A stretch of 64,000 nt of DNA from Winogradskyella vidalii (GCF_013403955.1 NZ_JABFDG010000002.1:1-64000), one strand, 5' to 3'; shown: positions 18,267 to 26,240, numbered from the stretch's first letter. The notes: generated by a model from the sequence alone, not told the origin. Program-made: numbers and translations.

Positions 18267-19397
18267 TTACAATCGGTTATCCATTTGTTTCACCATTTTC
18301 TCTTTCCAAGTTCTAAAATCACCTGCTATAATATGTTTTCTAGCTTCTCTAGTTAACCAAAGGTAAAAACCAAGATTATGTATGGTTGCAATTTGTTTTC
18401 CTAACAGTTCATTAACCGTAAATAAGTGTCTTAAATAAGCTTTACTATATTCGGTATCTACAAATGTTATTCCCATTTCATCTACAGGCGAAAAATCGTT
18501 TGCCCATTTTAAATTTTTAATATTTATAGAGCCGTGTGCTGTAAATAGCATTCCATTTCTAGCGTTTCGTGTAGGCATCACACAATCAAACATATCTACA
18601 CCTAAGGCAATATTTTCTAAGATATTGATTGGTGTCCCCACGCCCATTAAATAGCGTGGTTTATCTTCTGGTAAAATGCTACAAACCACATCCGTCATGG
18701 CATACATTTCTTCTGCAGGCTCCCCTACTGAAAGTCCTCCAATAGCATTCCCTTCTGCTCCAGCATTGGCAATATATTCTGCTGATTGTTTTCTTAAATC
18801 TTTATAAGTGCTTCCTTGTACAATAGGGAAAAACGTTTGCTCATAATCGTATTTAAAAGGGGTCTTTTTAAGATGCGTTAAACAACGTTCTAACCAACGA
18901 TGCGTCATATGCATTGATCGTTTGGCATAGTTATAATCGCAGGGATATGGCGTACATTCATCAAAAGCCATAATAATATCGGCTCCAATACTACGCTGTA
19001 CTTCCATTACATTTTCTGGTGTAAACACATGATAACTACCATCTATATGCGACTTAAATTTTACGCCTTCTTCTTTAATTTTTCGATTTGAAGACATCGA
19101 ATACACCTGATAACCACCAGAATCGGTTAAAATATTACGATCCCAGTTCATAAACTTATGGAGACCTCCTGCTTGTTCTAAAATAGGCGTTTGCGGTCTT
19201 AAATATAAATGGTAGGTGTTTCCTAATATTATATCCGGGTTAATCTCTTCTTTTAATTCGCGTTGGTGCACACCTTTTACAGAAGCTACCGTACCAACTG
19301 GCATAAAAATAGGTGTTTCTATGGTGCCATGATCAGTGGTAATGGTTCCTGCTCTGGCCTTCGTTTCTTTGTCAGTTGCTATTTTTTGAAATTTCAT
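18267..19397 (-). CDS. tgt: tRNA-guanine(34) transglycosylase (Tgt)
   Basis: A 376-residue enzyme that exchanges guanine-34 of GUN-anticodon tRNAs for preQ1 during queuosine synthesis. The TIM-barrel core is clear: the catalytic-region DSGGYQVYS, IIMAFDECTPYP, GGLSVGEP, and the DCVMPTRNARNG segment. The canonical zinc-binding CxCxxC triplet that normally follows PLDPE is missing here; the aligned stretch reads SPVDEMGITFVDTEYSKAYL, although the partner His in TIHNL remains. From memory, Bacteroidota homologues share this loss. The gene leads tgt-lptF/G-eamA. Its leader contains a short reading frame with an unusually strong Shine-Dalgarno sequence. Confidence 0.95.
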   Translation of the reverse strand: MKFQKIATDKETKARAGTITTDHGTIETPIFMPVGTVASVKGVHQRELKEEINPDIILGNTYHLYLRPQTPILEQAGGLHKFMNWDRNILTDSGGYQVYSMSSNRKIKEEGVKFKSHIDGSYHVFTPENVMEVQRSIGADIIMAFDECTPYPCDYNYAKRSMHMTHRWLERCLTHLKKTPFKYDYEQTFFPIVQGSTYKDLRKQSAEYIANAGAEGNAIGGLSVGEPAEEMYAMTDVVCSILPEDKPRYLMGVGTPINILENIALGVDMFDCVMPTRNARNGMLFTAHGSINIKNLKWANDFSPVDEMGITFVDTEYSKAYLRHLFTVNELLGKQIATIHNLGFYLWLTREARKHIIAGDFRTWKEKMVKQMDNRL

Positions 19398-19417
19398 GCG
19401 TATTCACTTATTGTTTT

Positions 19418-19453
19418 TCAATGGATATCCTGAAAGCAATCAGAACTATTCAT
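19418..19453 (-). other. Mini reading frame with perfect AGGAGG in the tgt leader
   Basis: On the minus strand, AGGAGG (19464-19469) lies 10 bases before an ATG that opens an 11-codon frame, MNSSDCFQDIH, ending 20 bases before the tgt ATG. Strong Shine-Dalgarno sites are rare in Flavobacteriia, which makes this noticeable. It may be a leader peptide or chance; I see no repeat of regulatory codons. Confidence 0.3.
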
Positions 19454-19518
19454 TATTAATCAACCTCCTGCTGATAAAATTTTGAATATACAAGTTTCAT
19501 TACATCTAGGTCGGACGG

Positions 19519-19526
19519 CAAATATA
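19519..19526 (-). promoter_or_regulatory. Probable tgt operon -7 element
   Basis: The minus strand reads TATATTTG followed by C, a full TAnnTTTG match. It would give a leader of about 115 bases containing the mini reading frame. A clear -33 box is not visible. The rest of the 320-base tgt-transketolase gap holds only the transketolase promoter. Confidence 0.5.
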
Positions 19527-19660
19527 AATAACTCTTTAACATTCCTTCTTAAATTAAATTTAAAAAATGAACTTCTAAAAAAATGTTATTCAGAATTTAA
19601 AGGTTTTCAGAATATTGTTAGCAAATTACAGAATTCGTTAATAAGTGCACTAAATCAACT

Positions 19661-19692
19661 TTTGATTAAGTCCCCTTAAAAAGCTATTTTTG
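19661..19692 (+). promoter_or_regulatory. Transketolase operon promoter
   Basis: TTTG (19661-19664), 20-base spacer, TATTTTTG (19685-19692), placed 25 bases before the transketolase ATG: a close match to the flavobacterial promoter. Confidence 0.7.
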
Positions 19693-19717
19693 CATTATAA
19701 AACTTAAGCAACATAAC

Positions 19718-20563
19718 ATGCCAAACATTAAAGAATTAACTGATTTAACAACACAAGTTCGTAGAGATATTTTACGAATGGTACACAAGGTAAACTCTGG
19801 TCACCCTGGAGGATCATTAGGTTGTGCCGAATTTTTTGTATCACTTTACCAAAACCTTATGGAAACCAAAGATGGTTTTGATATGAATGGTACTGACGAA
19901 GATTTATTTTTCCTTTCAAACGGACATATTTCACCTGTATATTATAGTGTATTGGCGAGATCAGGCTACTTTCCTGTTGAAGAATTAAACACCTTTAGAA
20001 TTATTGATTCGCGTTTACAAGGACACCCAACAACACACGAAGGTTTACCTGGTATCCGCATTGCATCTGGCTCTTTAGGTCAAGGTATGTCTGTTGCTAT
20101 TGGAGCTGCACAAGCAAAGAAATTAAATAATGATGATCACCTTGTTTACAGTCTTCATGGAGATGGTGAATTACAAGAAGGTCAGAACTGGGAAGCTATA
20201 ATGTATGCTTCAGCTAAAAAAGTAGATAATCTTATTTCTACCGTCGATTTAAACCAACAACAAATTGATGGTTCTACCGATGATGTTCTTCCAATGGGAA
20301 GTATTAGAGCAAAATTTGAAGCTTTTGGTTGGACTGTTTTAGATATTGAAAAAGGTAACGATATCGAAGCTGTTCTTGAAGGTATGAAAGAAGCTAAATC
20401 TTTAACAGGAAAAGGGAAACCTGTTTGCGTTCTTTTACATACCGTTATGGGTAATGGCGTTGATTTTATGATGCACACTCACGCGTGGCATGGAAAAGCA
20501 CCGAACGATGAGCAATTAAAAGAAGGTTTATCTCAGAATCCTGAAACTTTAGGAGATTATTAA
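19718..20563 (+). CDS. Transketolase, N-terminal subunit
   Basis: A 281-residue protein equal to the thiamine-diphosphate binding half of transketolase. It carries SGHPGGSLGCAEF, the SNGHISPVYYSVL segment, GSLGQGMSVAIG and the cofactor motif GDGELQEGQNWEAIMYA...DLNQQQ (GDG...N). With the C-terminal subunit encoded 44 bases downstream it should form the pentose-phosphate-pathway enzyme that moves two-carbon ketol units. Splitting the enzyme into two genes is common in this lineage and among archaea. A good promoter precedes the ATG. Confidence 0.95.
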   Translation: MPNIKELTDLTTQVRRDILRMVHKVNSGHPGGSLGCAEFFVSLYQNLMETKDGFDMNGTDEDLFFLSNGHISPVYYSVLARSGYFPVEELNTFRIIDSRLQGHPTTHEGLPGIRIASGSLGQGMSVAIGAAQAKKLNNDDHLVYSLHGDGELQEGQNWEAIMYASAKKVDNLISTVDLNQQQIDGSTDDVLPMGSIRAKFEAFGWTVLDIEKGNDIEAVLEGMKEAKSLTGKGKPVCVLLHTVMGNGVDFMMHTHAWHGKAPNDEQLKEGLSQNPETLGDY

Positions 20564-20587
20564 ATTAAAGACTAATTAAAAAAATAC

Positions 20588-20601
20588 CCACTCTTGTGGG
20601 C
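20588..20601 (+). other. Hairpin immediately before the second transketolase gene
   Basis: CCCAC and GTGGG pair around a TCTT loop, in the 44-base gap between the two halves, ending about 7 bases before the downstream ATG. No T tract follows. It could stabilise the mRNA or tune relative expression of the two subunits. Confidence 0.45.
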
Positions 20602-20607
20602 ATTATT

Positions 20608-21561
20608 ATGAAAACATACACATACACAGAAAAAAAAGATACAAGAAGTGGTTTTGGAGCTGGTTTAGCAGAACTAGGAAGAACAAATCCTAATGTTGTA
20701 GCACTTTGTGCAGATTTAATTGGATCTTTAAAAATGGATGAATTCATTAAAGAAAATCCTGAACGTTTTTTCCAAATCGGTATTGCAGAAGCCAATATGA
20801 TGGGTATCGCTGCTGGTTTAACTATTGGTGGAAAAATTCCATTTACTGGTACGTTTGCTAACTTCTCAACAGGTCGAGTTTATGATCAAATTCGCCAATC
20901 AATTGCTTACTCTGGTAAAAATGTAAAAATTTGTGCATCTCATGCTGGTTTAACTTTAGGAGAAGATGGTGCAACACATCAAATATTAGAAGACATAGGC
21001 TTAATGAAAATGTTACCAGGAATGGTTGTTATTAATCCATGTGACTACAATCAAACTAAAGCAGCAACTATTGCTATTGCAGAATATGATGGCCCTGTTT
21101 ATTTGAGATTTGGCCGTCCTTCTGTGCCAATTTTCACGCCTGCTGATCAGAAATTTGAAATCGGAAAAGCTATTCAATTTACTGAAGGTACAGATGTTAC
21201 TATCGTAGCTACTGGTCATTTAGTTTGGGAAGCTTTAGAAGCTTCAAAAGCATTAAACGAGGCTGGTATATCTGCTGAAGTAATTAATATACACACTATT
21301 AAACCCTTAGATGATAAAGCTATTTTAGATTCTGTTGCAAAAACAGGATGTATTGTAACTGCAGAAGAACACAATTACCTTGGTGGTCTTGGCGAAAGCG
21401 TTGCTAGAGTTTTAGCACAGCATCACCCAACACCTCAAGAATTTGTTGCTACCAACGATACTTTTGGTGAATCTGGAACTCCTGTACAATTGATGGATAA
21501 ATACGGTTTAAATAGTGCAGCTATTCAAAAAGCAGTTAAAAAAGTACTGAAAAGAAAATAA
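20608..21561 (+). CDS. Transketolase, C-terminal subunit
   Basis: A 317-residue protein equal to the pyrimidine-binding and C-terminal domains of transketolase. It has FFQIGIAEANMMGIAAGLTIGG (catalytic Glu region), SHAGLTLGEDGATHQILEDI, and the LRFGRPSVP segment, followed by the transketolase C domain (IVATGHLVWEALEASKAL...). The ATG at 20608 gives MKTYTYTEKKDTRSG; a GTG at 20596 in the same frame lies inside a hairpin and is less likely. It works with the N-terminal subunit encoded just upstream. Confidence 0.95.
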   Translation: MKTYTYTEKKDTRSGFGAGLAELGRTNPNVVALCADLIGSLKMDEFIKENPERFFQIGIAEANMMGIAAGLTIGGKIPFTGTFANFSTGRVYDQIRQSIAYSGKNVKICASHAGLTLGEDGATHQILEDIGLMKMLPGMVVINPCDYNQTKAATIAIAEYDGPVYLRFGRPSVPIFTPADQKFEIGKAIQFTEGTDVTIVATGHLVWEALEASKALNEAGISAEVINIHTIKPLDDKAILDSVAKTGCIVTAEEHNYLGGLGESVARVLAQHHPTPQEFVATNDTFGESGTPVQLMDKYGLNSAAIQKAVKKVLKRK

Positions 21562-21615
21562 TTTTATTTTGGCATCGTTTTGGATAGTAACTTTCTAATC
21601 TTAAAAACGAACATT

Positions 21616-22221
21616 ATGAAACATTTAAAAAAATCAGTTGCCCTGACTATATTCTTAGCTTTTGCAGGATTTAGTATTAGTGCCAATGCCCAGAGTGAAA
21701 GTACATTTGGAATTAAAGGCGGTTTAAATTACAGTGCTAATGGCGATTATTTCGAATCTGCTAGTACTAATGCCCAACATCCAGACCGTAATATTGGATA
21801 TCATATTGGTCTTTTTGGTAAAATTGGAAACAAACTTTATTTGAGACCAGAGCTAGTTTATACCGCAACTAAAAGTGATTATACCAGTGATGAGTTTTCC
21901 GTAAAGAAAATTGATGCTCCAGTATTGGTTGGAATAAAAGTATTAGGTCCTGTTAGTGTTTTTGCTGGCCCATCATTCCAATATATTTTAGATACAGAAT
22001 TTGACGGTATCAATATAAATGATGTAGAAGATGATTTTTCTGTTGGTTTAAACTTTGGAATTGGTCTTAACTTTAATACAATAGGCATTGATTTAAGATA
22101 CGAAAGAGGGTTTAACCACAACGAAGCCACTTTTATGGATAATAACTTAGGCGCTGGAATTGTAAGTAGAATTGATACCAGACCCGACCAGTTAATTTTA
22201 AGTCTATCTATTGGACTTTAA
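21616..22221 (+). CDS. Outer-membrane beta-barrel protein
   Basis: A 201-residue protein with a clear signal peptide (MKHLKKSVALTIFLAFAGFSISANAQ). The mature part is made of alternating amphipathic strands typical of the OmpX/porin-family small barrels: FGIKGGLNYSANG, YHIGLFGKIGNKLYLRPELVYT, APVLVGIKVLGPVSVFAGPSFQYIL and the closing DQLILSLSIGL, which ends in an aromatic/aliphatic-type terminal strand. Specific function unknown. I use the ATG at 21616; an upstream TTG at 21580 would add 12 residues before the signal peptide. A bidirectional terminator follows. Confidence 0.88.
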   Translation: MKHLKKSVALTIFLAFAGFSISANAQSESTFGIKGGLNYSANGDYFESASTNAQHPDRNIGYHIGLFGKIGNKLYLRPELVYTATKSDYTSDEFSVKKIDAPVLVGIKVLGPVSVFAGPSFQYILDTEFDGININDVEDDFSVGLNFGIGLNFNTIGIDLRYERGFNHNEATFMDNNLGAGIVSRIDTRPDQLILSLSIGL

Positions 22222-22247
22222 ATTATTAATAACACTTTTTATATCAT

Positions 22248-22280
22248 AAGAAAGCCGCTCAGTAAATGAGCGGCTTTCTT
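22248..22280. terminator. Bidirectional terminator
   Basis: A 14-bp perfect stem, AAGAAAGCCGCTCA (22248-22261) and TGAGCGGCTTTCTT (22267-22280), with a GTAAA loop. It separates the barrel gene from the convergent FKBP-like gene and can serve both. Confidence 0.88.
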
Positions 22281-22317
22281 TATAAATTCTATTTATATCG
22301 TTTTATTTCTAAACAAT

Positions 22318-23385
22318 TTACTCATTAGTTTCATTATAATTAATCGTAATCGTTGGGTCTAAATAGTCTGGTATTGTATCACTATTAGAATCTGCTATAG
22401 TCACTGTTTTAAGAGTCACAGAACCATCATTGTTTTGTGTTCTACTTCTTACAAATTCATTTTCAGCAAGTGTAGGTCCATCTGAATCTTCAGGGAAATA
22501 AGGCTCATATGTTGTAGGTATTAATTCATCAATGGTTAACACATCATCACCATCATCATCTCGATCAATAAAATTAGGAAGACCATTATCGTCGGTATCA
22601 TCACTATAAAGATCTGAATCGTTATCTATATCTTCAGCATAACAAGGAATACCGTCATTGTCATGATCAACCACTTCGAACTGTAATAAATCAAATTTAA
22701 AAATAAGGTTGTCATAAGAACTTCCTGTAACTGAACTAGAGAAATAAGCTAAGCCAGAAGGTATAAACATCATCCCCATACCATAATTTGTATAGTCTAC
22801 ACTCCCATTGTATAAATCCCAATTATCAGCAGTTTTAAACGTGGGCAATACCAATTGCCATGCTCTAATAGCTCCATCTATATCATAACCATTGCCGTGT
22901 AGGTAAAGGTCAATTGGTGTTACTCTAAAATCAAAGATATCGCCATCACTTACTGAACTGCCTTCATATCTAACACGTACACGATCCGTATACATTGGTG
23001 AATCTCCCTCGCCTTGAGTAATATTTAATACATAATACTCATAATTAACATCTAAATATTCTGTTGTTCTGGTTTCTACTGCTTGAGAAAGTAAAGTGTT
23101 ATTTTCTGGATCTGGCAATGCTAAATAATTACCATCTTCATCCGTTGGCAACTCGCTAATAATCACATCAGAGTAGCTGTAAGTACCTTCATTTTCAAAA
23201 AAGCCAGAATTATAATAATGAGAACTTAAATACGCTAACAAAGAATCTTTATCTATTGCTTGTTGCTCAGTTCTATCGGCTTCAACAAAGGGTACTGTGT
23301 CGTCATCATCATCACTATTACAAGAAAAAAATAAGGTTGTTATAGTTAACAAGTAAAGACTTAATCTCAAGGTTTTTATTTTCAT
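22318..23385 (-). CDS. FKBP-type peptidyl-prolyl isomerase-like lipoprotein
   Basis: A 355-residue lipoprotein: a signal peptide ending in FFSC gives the lipidated Cys near residue 22, followed by a run of Asp. Residues of about 100-245 resemble an FKBP domain (DRVRVRYEGSSVSDGDIFD, a GAIRAWQLVLPTFK segment and GMGMMFIPSGLAY). After it comes an Asp-rich stretch (about 245-285) with DHDNDGI, DIDNDSD and DRDDDGDD motifs, like thrombospondin type 3 or dockerin-like calcium sites. It is probably a surface or periplasmic folding factor; gliding-associated lipoproteins of this fold are known in Flavobacteriia. Active-site completeness is uncertain. Confidence 0.82.
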   Translation of the reverse strand: MKIKTLRLSLYLLTITTLFFSCNSDDDDDTVPFVEADRTEQQAIDKDSLLAYLSSHYYNSGFFENEGTYSYSDVIISELPTDEDGNYLALPDPENNTLLSQAVETRTTEYLDVNYEYYVLNITQGEGDSPMYTDRVRVRYEGSSVSDGDIFDFRVTPIDLYLHGNGYDIDGAIRAWQLVLPTFKTADNWDLYNGSVDYTNYGMGMMFIPSGLAYFSSSVTGSSYDNLIFKFDLLQFEVVDHDNDGIPCYAEDIDNDSDLYSDDTDDNGLPNFIDRDDDGDDVLTIDELIPTTYEPYFPEDSDGPTLAENEFVRSRTQNNDGSVTLKTVTIADSNSDTIPDYLDPTITINYNETNE

Positions 23386-23519
23386 AGACGTTTATATTGT
23401 TCATCTTTAACCACCACAGTTAAAGTATGAAGTTCATTATTGCTAATTTTTAAGCCGCAAGATACAATAATATAATATTTTTGTACTATTCTATTAACGT
23501 AGTTTTTAGTAAAAAAGAT

Positions 23520-23891
23520 ATGCGAATTGACAAATATTTATGGTGTGTGCGGTATTACAAGACAAGAAGTATTGCCACAAAAGCTTGCAAAAAAGGACAG
23601 GTAAAAGTTAATGGTTCTGCAGTTAAACCCTCTAGAGAAGTTTTTCCTACCGATAAAATTGAACTGAGAAAAGACCAAATCATCTATCAATTAACTGTTA
23701 ATGATTTACCCCCAAATCGTGTGGGTGCAAAACTAGTTGACATCTATAGAGTTGATACAACACCTAAATCTGCTTTTGAGGCTAAGGAGCTTTTAAAATA
23801 CAGTAAAGATTACTATCGGAAAAAAGGTACAGGAAGACCGACTAAAAAAGACCGTCGTGATATTGATGACTTTTATGATGAGGAAGAATAA
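23520..23891 (+). CDS. S4-domain RNA-binding protein (Hsp15-like)
   Basis: A 123-residue cytoplasmic protein with an S4 RNA-binding domain at the N terminus: MRIDKYLWCVRYYKTRSIAT, then CKKGQVKVNGSAVKPSREV. The C terminus is lysine/arginine-rich and ends in an acidic tail (DDFYDEEE). Hsp15 (HslR) rescues stalled 50S subunits carrying nascent chains, and that role is inferred here by similarity. I choose the ATG at 23520; a -7-like TATTTTTG at 23476-23483 implies a short leader. Confidence 0.9.
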   Translation: MRIDKYLWCVRYYKTRSIATKACKKGQVKVNGSAVKPSREVFPTDKIELRKDQIIYQLTVNDLPPNRVGAKLVDIYRVDTTPKSAFEAKELLKYSKDYYRKKGTGRPTKKDRRDIDDFYDEEE

Positions 23892-23957
23892 TTTTATAGC
23901 ATTGAAGCTAAGTTACCAACCTCGATATTTTAATCTAAAATAGTTTAAAGCTGCACC

Positions 23958-24557
23958 ATGAGTCAAATCAATCAAACCTATTGGGAGAGTCGTTACAAGC
24001 ATCATAAAATTGGCTGGGATATTGGTTATATCTCTACACCGCTTAAAACGTATATCGATCAACTAAAAGACACCTCTTTAAAAATACTAATTCCTGGTGC
24101 TGGTAATAGTTATGAAGCCGAATATTTGTGGAATAAAGGTTTTAAGAATGTTCATATACTAGATTTTGCGCAACAACCATTAGACAATTTTAAAGCGCGT
24201 GTTATAGATTTTCCGAAATCTCAGCTTATAAACACTAATTTTTTCGACTTAAAATTTGGCGACCTAAATAATCAATATGATATTATTTTTGAACAAACCT
24301 TTTTCTGTGCTTTGCATCCTTCATTAAGAACGTCTTATGTAAATCAAGTTCATAAATTACTGAAACCTAAAGGCAAATTAGTAGGGCTATTTTTTAATTT
24401 TAACTTAACTAAAGAAGGGCCTCCTTTTGGCGGAAGTAAAGCTGAGTATATCTCACGTTTTAAAACTAAGTTTAATTTAAAAATTTTAGAACCCTCAATT
24501 AATTCCATAAAAGAAAGACAAGGTAAAGAACTGTTTTTTATCTTTGAAAACGCTTAA
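23958..24557 (+). CDS. TPMT-like class I methyltransferase
   Basis: A 199-residue S-adenosylmethionine-dependent methyltransferase related to thiopurine methyltransferases. Clues are the N-terminal YWESRYKHHKIGWDIG, motif I LIPGAGNSYEAEYLWNKG, and the FFCALHPSLRTSYVNQVHKLLKPKGKLVG segment. Bacterial relatives methylate tellurite, selenium or thiol compounds; the real substrate here cannot be read. It lies between the S4 protein and a phosphoribosyltransferase on the same strand, spaced by 66 and 56 bases, so it could be weakly coexpressed. Confidence 0.88.
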   Translation: MSQINQTYWESRYKHHKIGWDIGYISTPLKTYIDQLKDTSLKILIPGAGNSYEAEYLWNKGFKNVHILDFAQQPLDNFKARVIDFPKSQLINTNFFDLKFGDLNNQYDIIFEQTFFCALHPSLRTSYVNQVHKLLKPKGKLVGLFFNFNLTKEGPPFGGSKAEYISRFKTKFNLKILEPSINSIKERQGKELFFIFENA

Positions 24558-24613
24558 GGCGTATTTAACAAATTGTCGCTTAAAACTAACCTTAATTTTG
24601 TAAAATAAAATCT

Positions 24614-25117
24614 ATGGCACTCACAAAGAATACTATTTTAAGTCATAAAGAAATTGAGCATAAAATAAAACGTATTGCATATCAAATTTATGAAAGCAAC
24701 GTTAACGAAACCGAACTTGTAATTGCTGGTATAGAAAGTAATGGTTATTTATTAGCGAGAAAAATAAAAGCGCATTTAGATAAAATCTCTAGTATAGAAT
24801 CGACGTTATGCAAGGTTAAAGTTAACAAAACTAAACCAACAGACCCCATACTAACTTCTATTCCTAAAGAAGAGTACACTAATAAATCATTAGTGTTAAT
24901 TGACGATGTGCTAAATTCTGGTGGCACTTTAATTTATGGTATTAAGCATTTTTTAGATGTTCCTCTAAAACAGTTTAAAACTGCTGTCTTGGTGAATAGA
25001 AACCACAAAAAATACCCTGTAAAGGCAGATTTTAAAGGTATTTCACTTTCTACATCTTTATTTGAACATGTACATGTTAACCTTTCTAAGCAGCCTTACG
25101 AAGCGTATTTAGATTAA
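24614..25117 (+). CDS. Phosphoribosyltransferase family protein
   Basis: A 167-residue type I phosphoribosyltransferase. The PRPP-binding loop is LVLIDDVLNSGGTLIYGI (acidic pair followed by GGT), with the flexible-loop region before it and VLVNRNHKKYPVKADFKG after it. The pattern resembles PyrR or hypoxanthine-type enzymes; the base it acts on is not clear. The stop codon overlaps that of convergent aroK by 4 bases, leaving no space for a separate terminator. Confidence 0.9.
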   Translation: MALTKNTILSHKEIEHKIKRIAYQIYESNVNETELVIAGIESNGYLLARKIKAHLDKISSIESTLCKVKVNKTKPTDPILTSIPKEEYTNKSLVLIDDVLNSGGTLIYGIKHFLDVPLKQFKTAVLVNRNHKKYPVKADFKGISLSTSLFEHVHVNLSKQPYEAYLD

Positions 25118-25632
25118 AAAAGCGCAATTAAGTCTTCTAAAACCTCTTCTTGGGTTTTAGCATCTGTATTTATTGTTTGTGCTGCCTGACTGTAAAACGG
25201 GATACGTTCAAATAAATGCTTACCAATAAATTCTTGCAAATCTTCTTCTGAATTAATATGACTTATTAAAGGTCTGGTGCTACGTTCTAAAAATAAACGC
25301 TGCGCAAGAAGCGGTATTGACAATTTTAAATAGACTGATGTTACATTTTCATTTTCTAATATCAAGGCCATATTATTTCCGTAACAAGGTGTACCACCTC
25401 CAAGCGCTAAAACTAAATTATCTGAAGAATTTATAATTTTAGATAAATATTCGGTTTCTTTTTTTCTAAAATAGATTTCACCTTTATTATTAAAAACCTC
25501 TGGTACTGATGCGTTTTCTTCTTTAGCGATATAATCATCTAAATCTAAAAAACTGAATTTAAGCGCTGTAGCTAATTCCTTACCAAGTGTCGATTTTCCG
25601 GATCCCATATACCCAATTAAAACTATGATCAT
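25114..25632 (-). CDS. aroK: Shikimate kinase
   Basis: A 172-residue cytoplasmic enzyme that phosphorylates shikimate in the chorismate pathway. Walker A is GYMGSGKSTLGKELA, the shikimate-binding Asp lies in LDLDDYI, and the GGGTP loop and the LERSTRPLI lid are present. I start at the ATG at 25632 (MIIVLIGYMG); the frame continues 18 codons upstream to a TTG without family similarity. Other aromatic pathway genes are absent from the window. Confidence 0.95.
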   Translation of the reverse strand: MIIVLIGYMGSGKSTLGKELATALKFSFLDLDDYIAKEENASVPEVFNNKGEIYFRKKETEYLSKIINSSDNLVLALGGGTPCYGNNMALILENENVTSVYLKLSIPLLAQRLFLERSTRPLISHINSEEDLQEFIGKHLFERIPFYSQAAQTINTDAKTQEEVLEDLIALF

Positions 25633-25704
25633 ATTACTTATAAATTGATTATTAAACTGATAGAAAATCAGACTACAAAAAAACAAAAAAAATTAAAAAA
25701 AATA

Positions 25705-25734
25705 TTGTTAAATTGAATAAAGCTTATATATTTG
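25705..25734 (+). promoter_or_regulatory. tRNA-Lys (copy 1) promoter
   Basis: TTG (25705-25707), 19-base spacer, TATATTTG (25727-25734), followed by CACCCC. A 7-bp leader hairpin (TTTGAGA 25742-25748, TCTCAAA 25753-25759) lies between the start site and the tRNA. Confidence 0.8.
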
Positions 25735-25760
25735 CACCCCGTTTGAGAAATATCTCAAAA

Positions 25761-25833
25761 GACTAGTTAGCTCAGTTGGCAGAGCATCTCCCTTTTAAGG
25801 AGAGGGTCCTGGGTTCGAGCCCCAGACTGGTCA
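25761..25833 (+). tRNA. tRNA-Lys (UUU), copy 1
   Basis: A 73-nt cloverleaf: acceptor GACTAGT pairs with ACTGGTC (one G-T), D arm AGCTCAGTTGGCAGAGC, anticodon loop CTTTTAA with anticodon TTT, T arm CTGGGTTCGAGCCCCAG, discriminator A. CCA is not encoded. The body is identical to copy 2. Confidence 0.97.
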
Positions 25834-25835
25834 CT

Positions 25836-25868
25836 AAAAAAGTTAAGTGTAAAAGCTTAACTTTTTTT
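25836..25868 (+). terminator. tRNA-Lys (copy 1) terminator
   Basis: AAAAAAGTTAAG (25836-25847) pairs with CTTAACTTTTTT starting at 25856, ending in a T run directly after the tRNA. The following 180 bases up to the next promoter show nothing identifiable. Confidence 0.88.
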
Positions 25869-26049
25869 GTTTTAATGAAGTTTTTCTTCCATTGAAATAA
25901 AAAAATTTTACTAGCCCAAACATCAATCCAAACAAATAAAACAACCAATTACAACTAATAATCAACACTTTTAAGATTATGAATTTAATAACACAGCATC
26001 CTTTAGTTTTAACAAAAAATAAATTTTGAAAATTTTATTAATTCTATTC

Positions 26050-26078
26050 TTTGTATTTAAATAAAGATATTATATTTG
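26050..26078 (+). promoter_or_regulatory. tRNA-Lys (copy 2) promoter
   Basis: TTTG (26050-26053), 17-base spacer, TATATTTG (26071-26078), followed by CACCC. The leader hairpin is repeated here as TTGAGA (26088-26093) and TCTCAA (26098-26103). Confidence 0.8.
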
Positions 26079-26106
26079 CACCCTCGTTTGAGAAACATCT
26101 CAACTA

Positions 26107-26179
26107 GACTAGTTAGCTCAGTTGGCAGAGCATCTCCCTTTTAAGGAGAGGGTCCTGGGTTCGAGCCCCAGACTGGTCA
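26107..26179 (+). tRNA. tRNA-Lys (UUU), copy 2
   Basis: Identical 73-nt sequence to copy 1, with anticodon TTT. It has its own promoter, leader hairpin and terminator, so the whole transcription unit has been duplicated. Flanking DNA between the copies has diverged. Confidence 0.97.
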
Positions 26180-26181
26180 CT

Positions 26182-26213
26182 AAAAAAGTTAAGCATTAAG
26201 CTTAACTTTTTTT
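26182..26213 (+). terminator. tRNA-Lys (copy 2) terminator
   Basis: AAAAAAGTTAAG (26182-26193) pairs with CTTAACTTTTTT (26201-26212), followed by T. The same stem as copy 1 with a shorter loop. It lies only 27 bases before tRNA-Leu. Confidence 0.82.
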
Positions 26214-26240
26214 ATATCTTTACTTTATTGTAATTATAAT

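Noticed and set aside
19398..19512. preQ1-type riboswitch upstream of tgt
   Set aside because: I looked for the small C-rich H-type pseudoknot of preQ1 riboswitches and did not find it; only the mini reading frame stands out.
19482..19679. 65-codon plus-strand frame in the tgt-transketolase gap
   Set aside because: Its start lies among the minus-strand tgt leader and promoter, it has no promoter of its own, and the product resembles no protein.
22560..22660. Asp-codon-rich stretch as a simple DNA repeat
   Set aside because: The frame is intact and the protein motifs DxDxDG look like calcium sites, so it is protein-level composition rather than a DNA tandem repeat.
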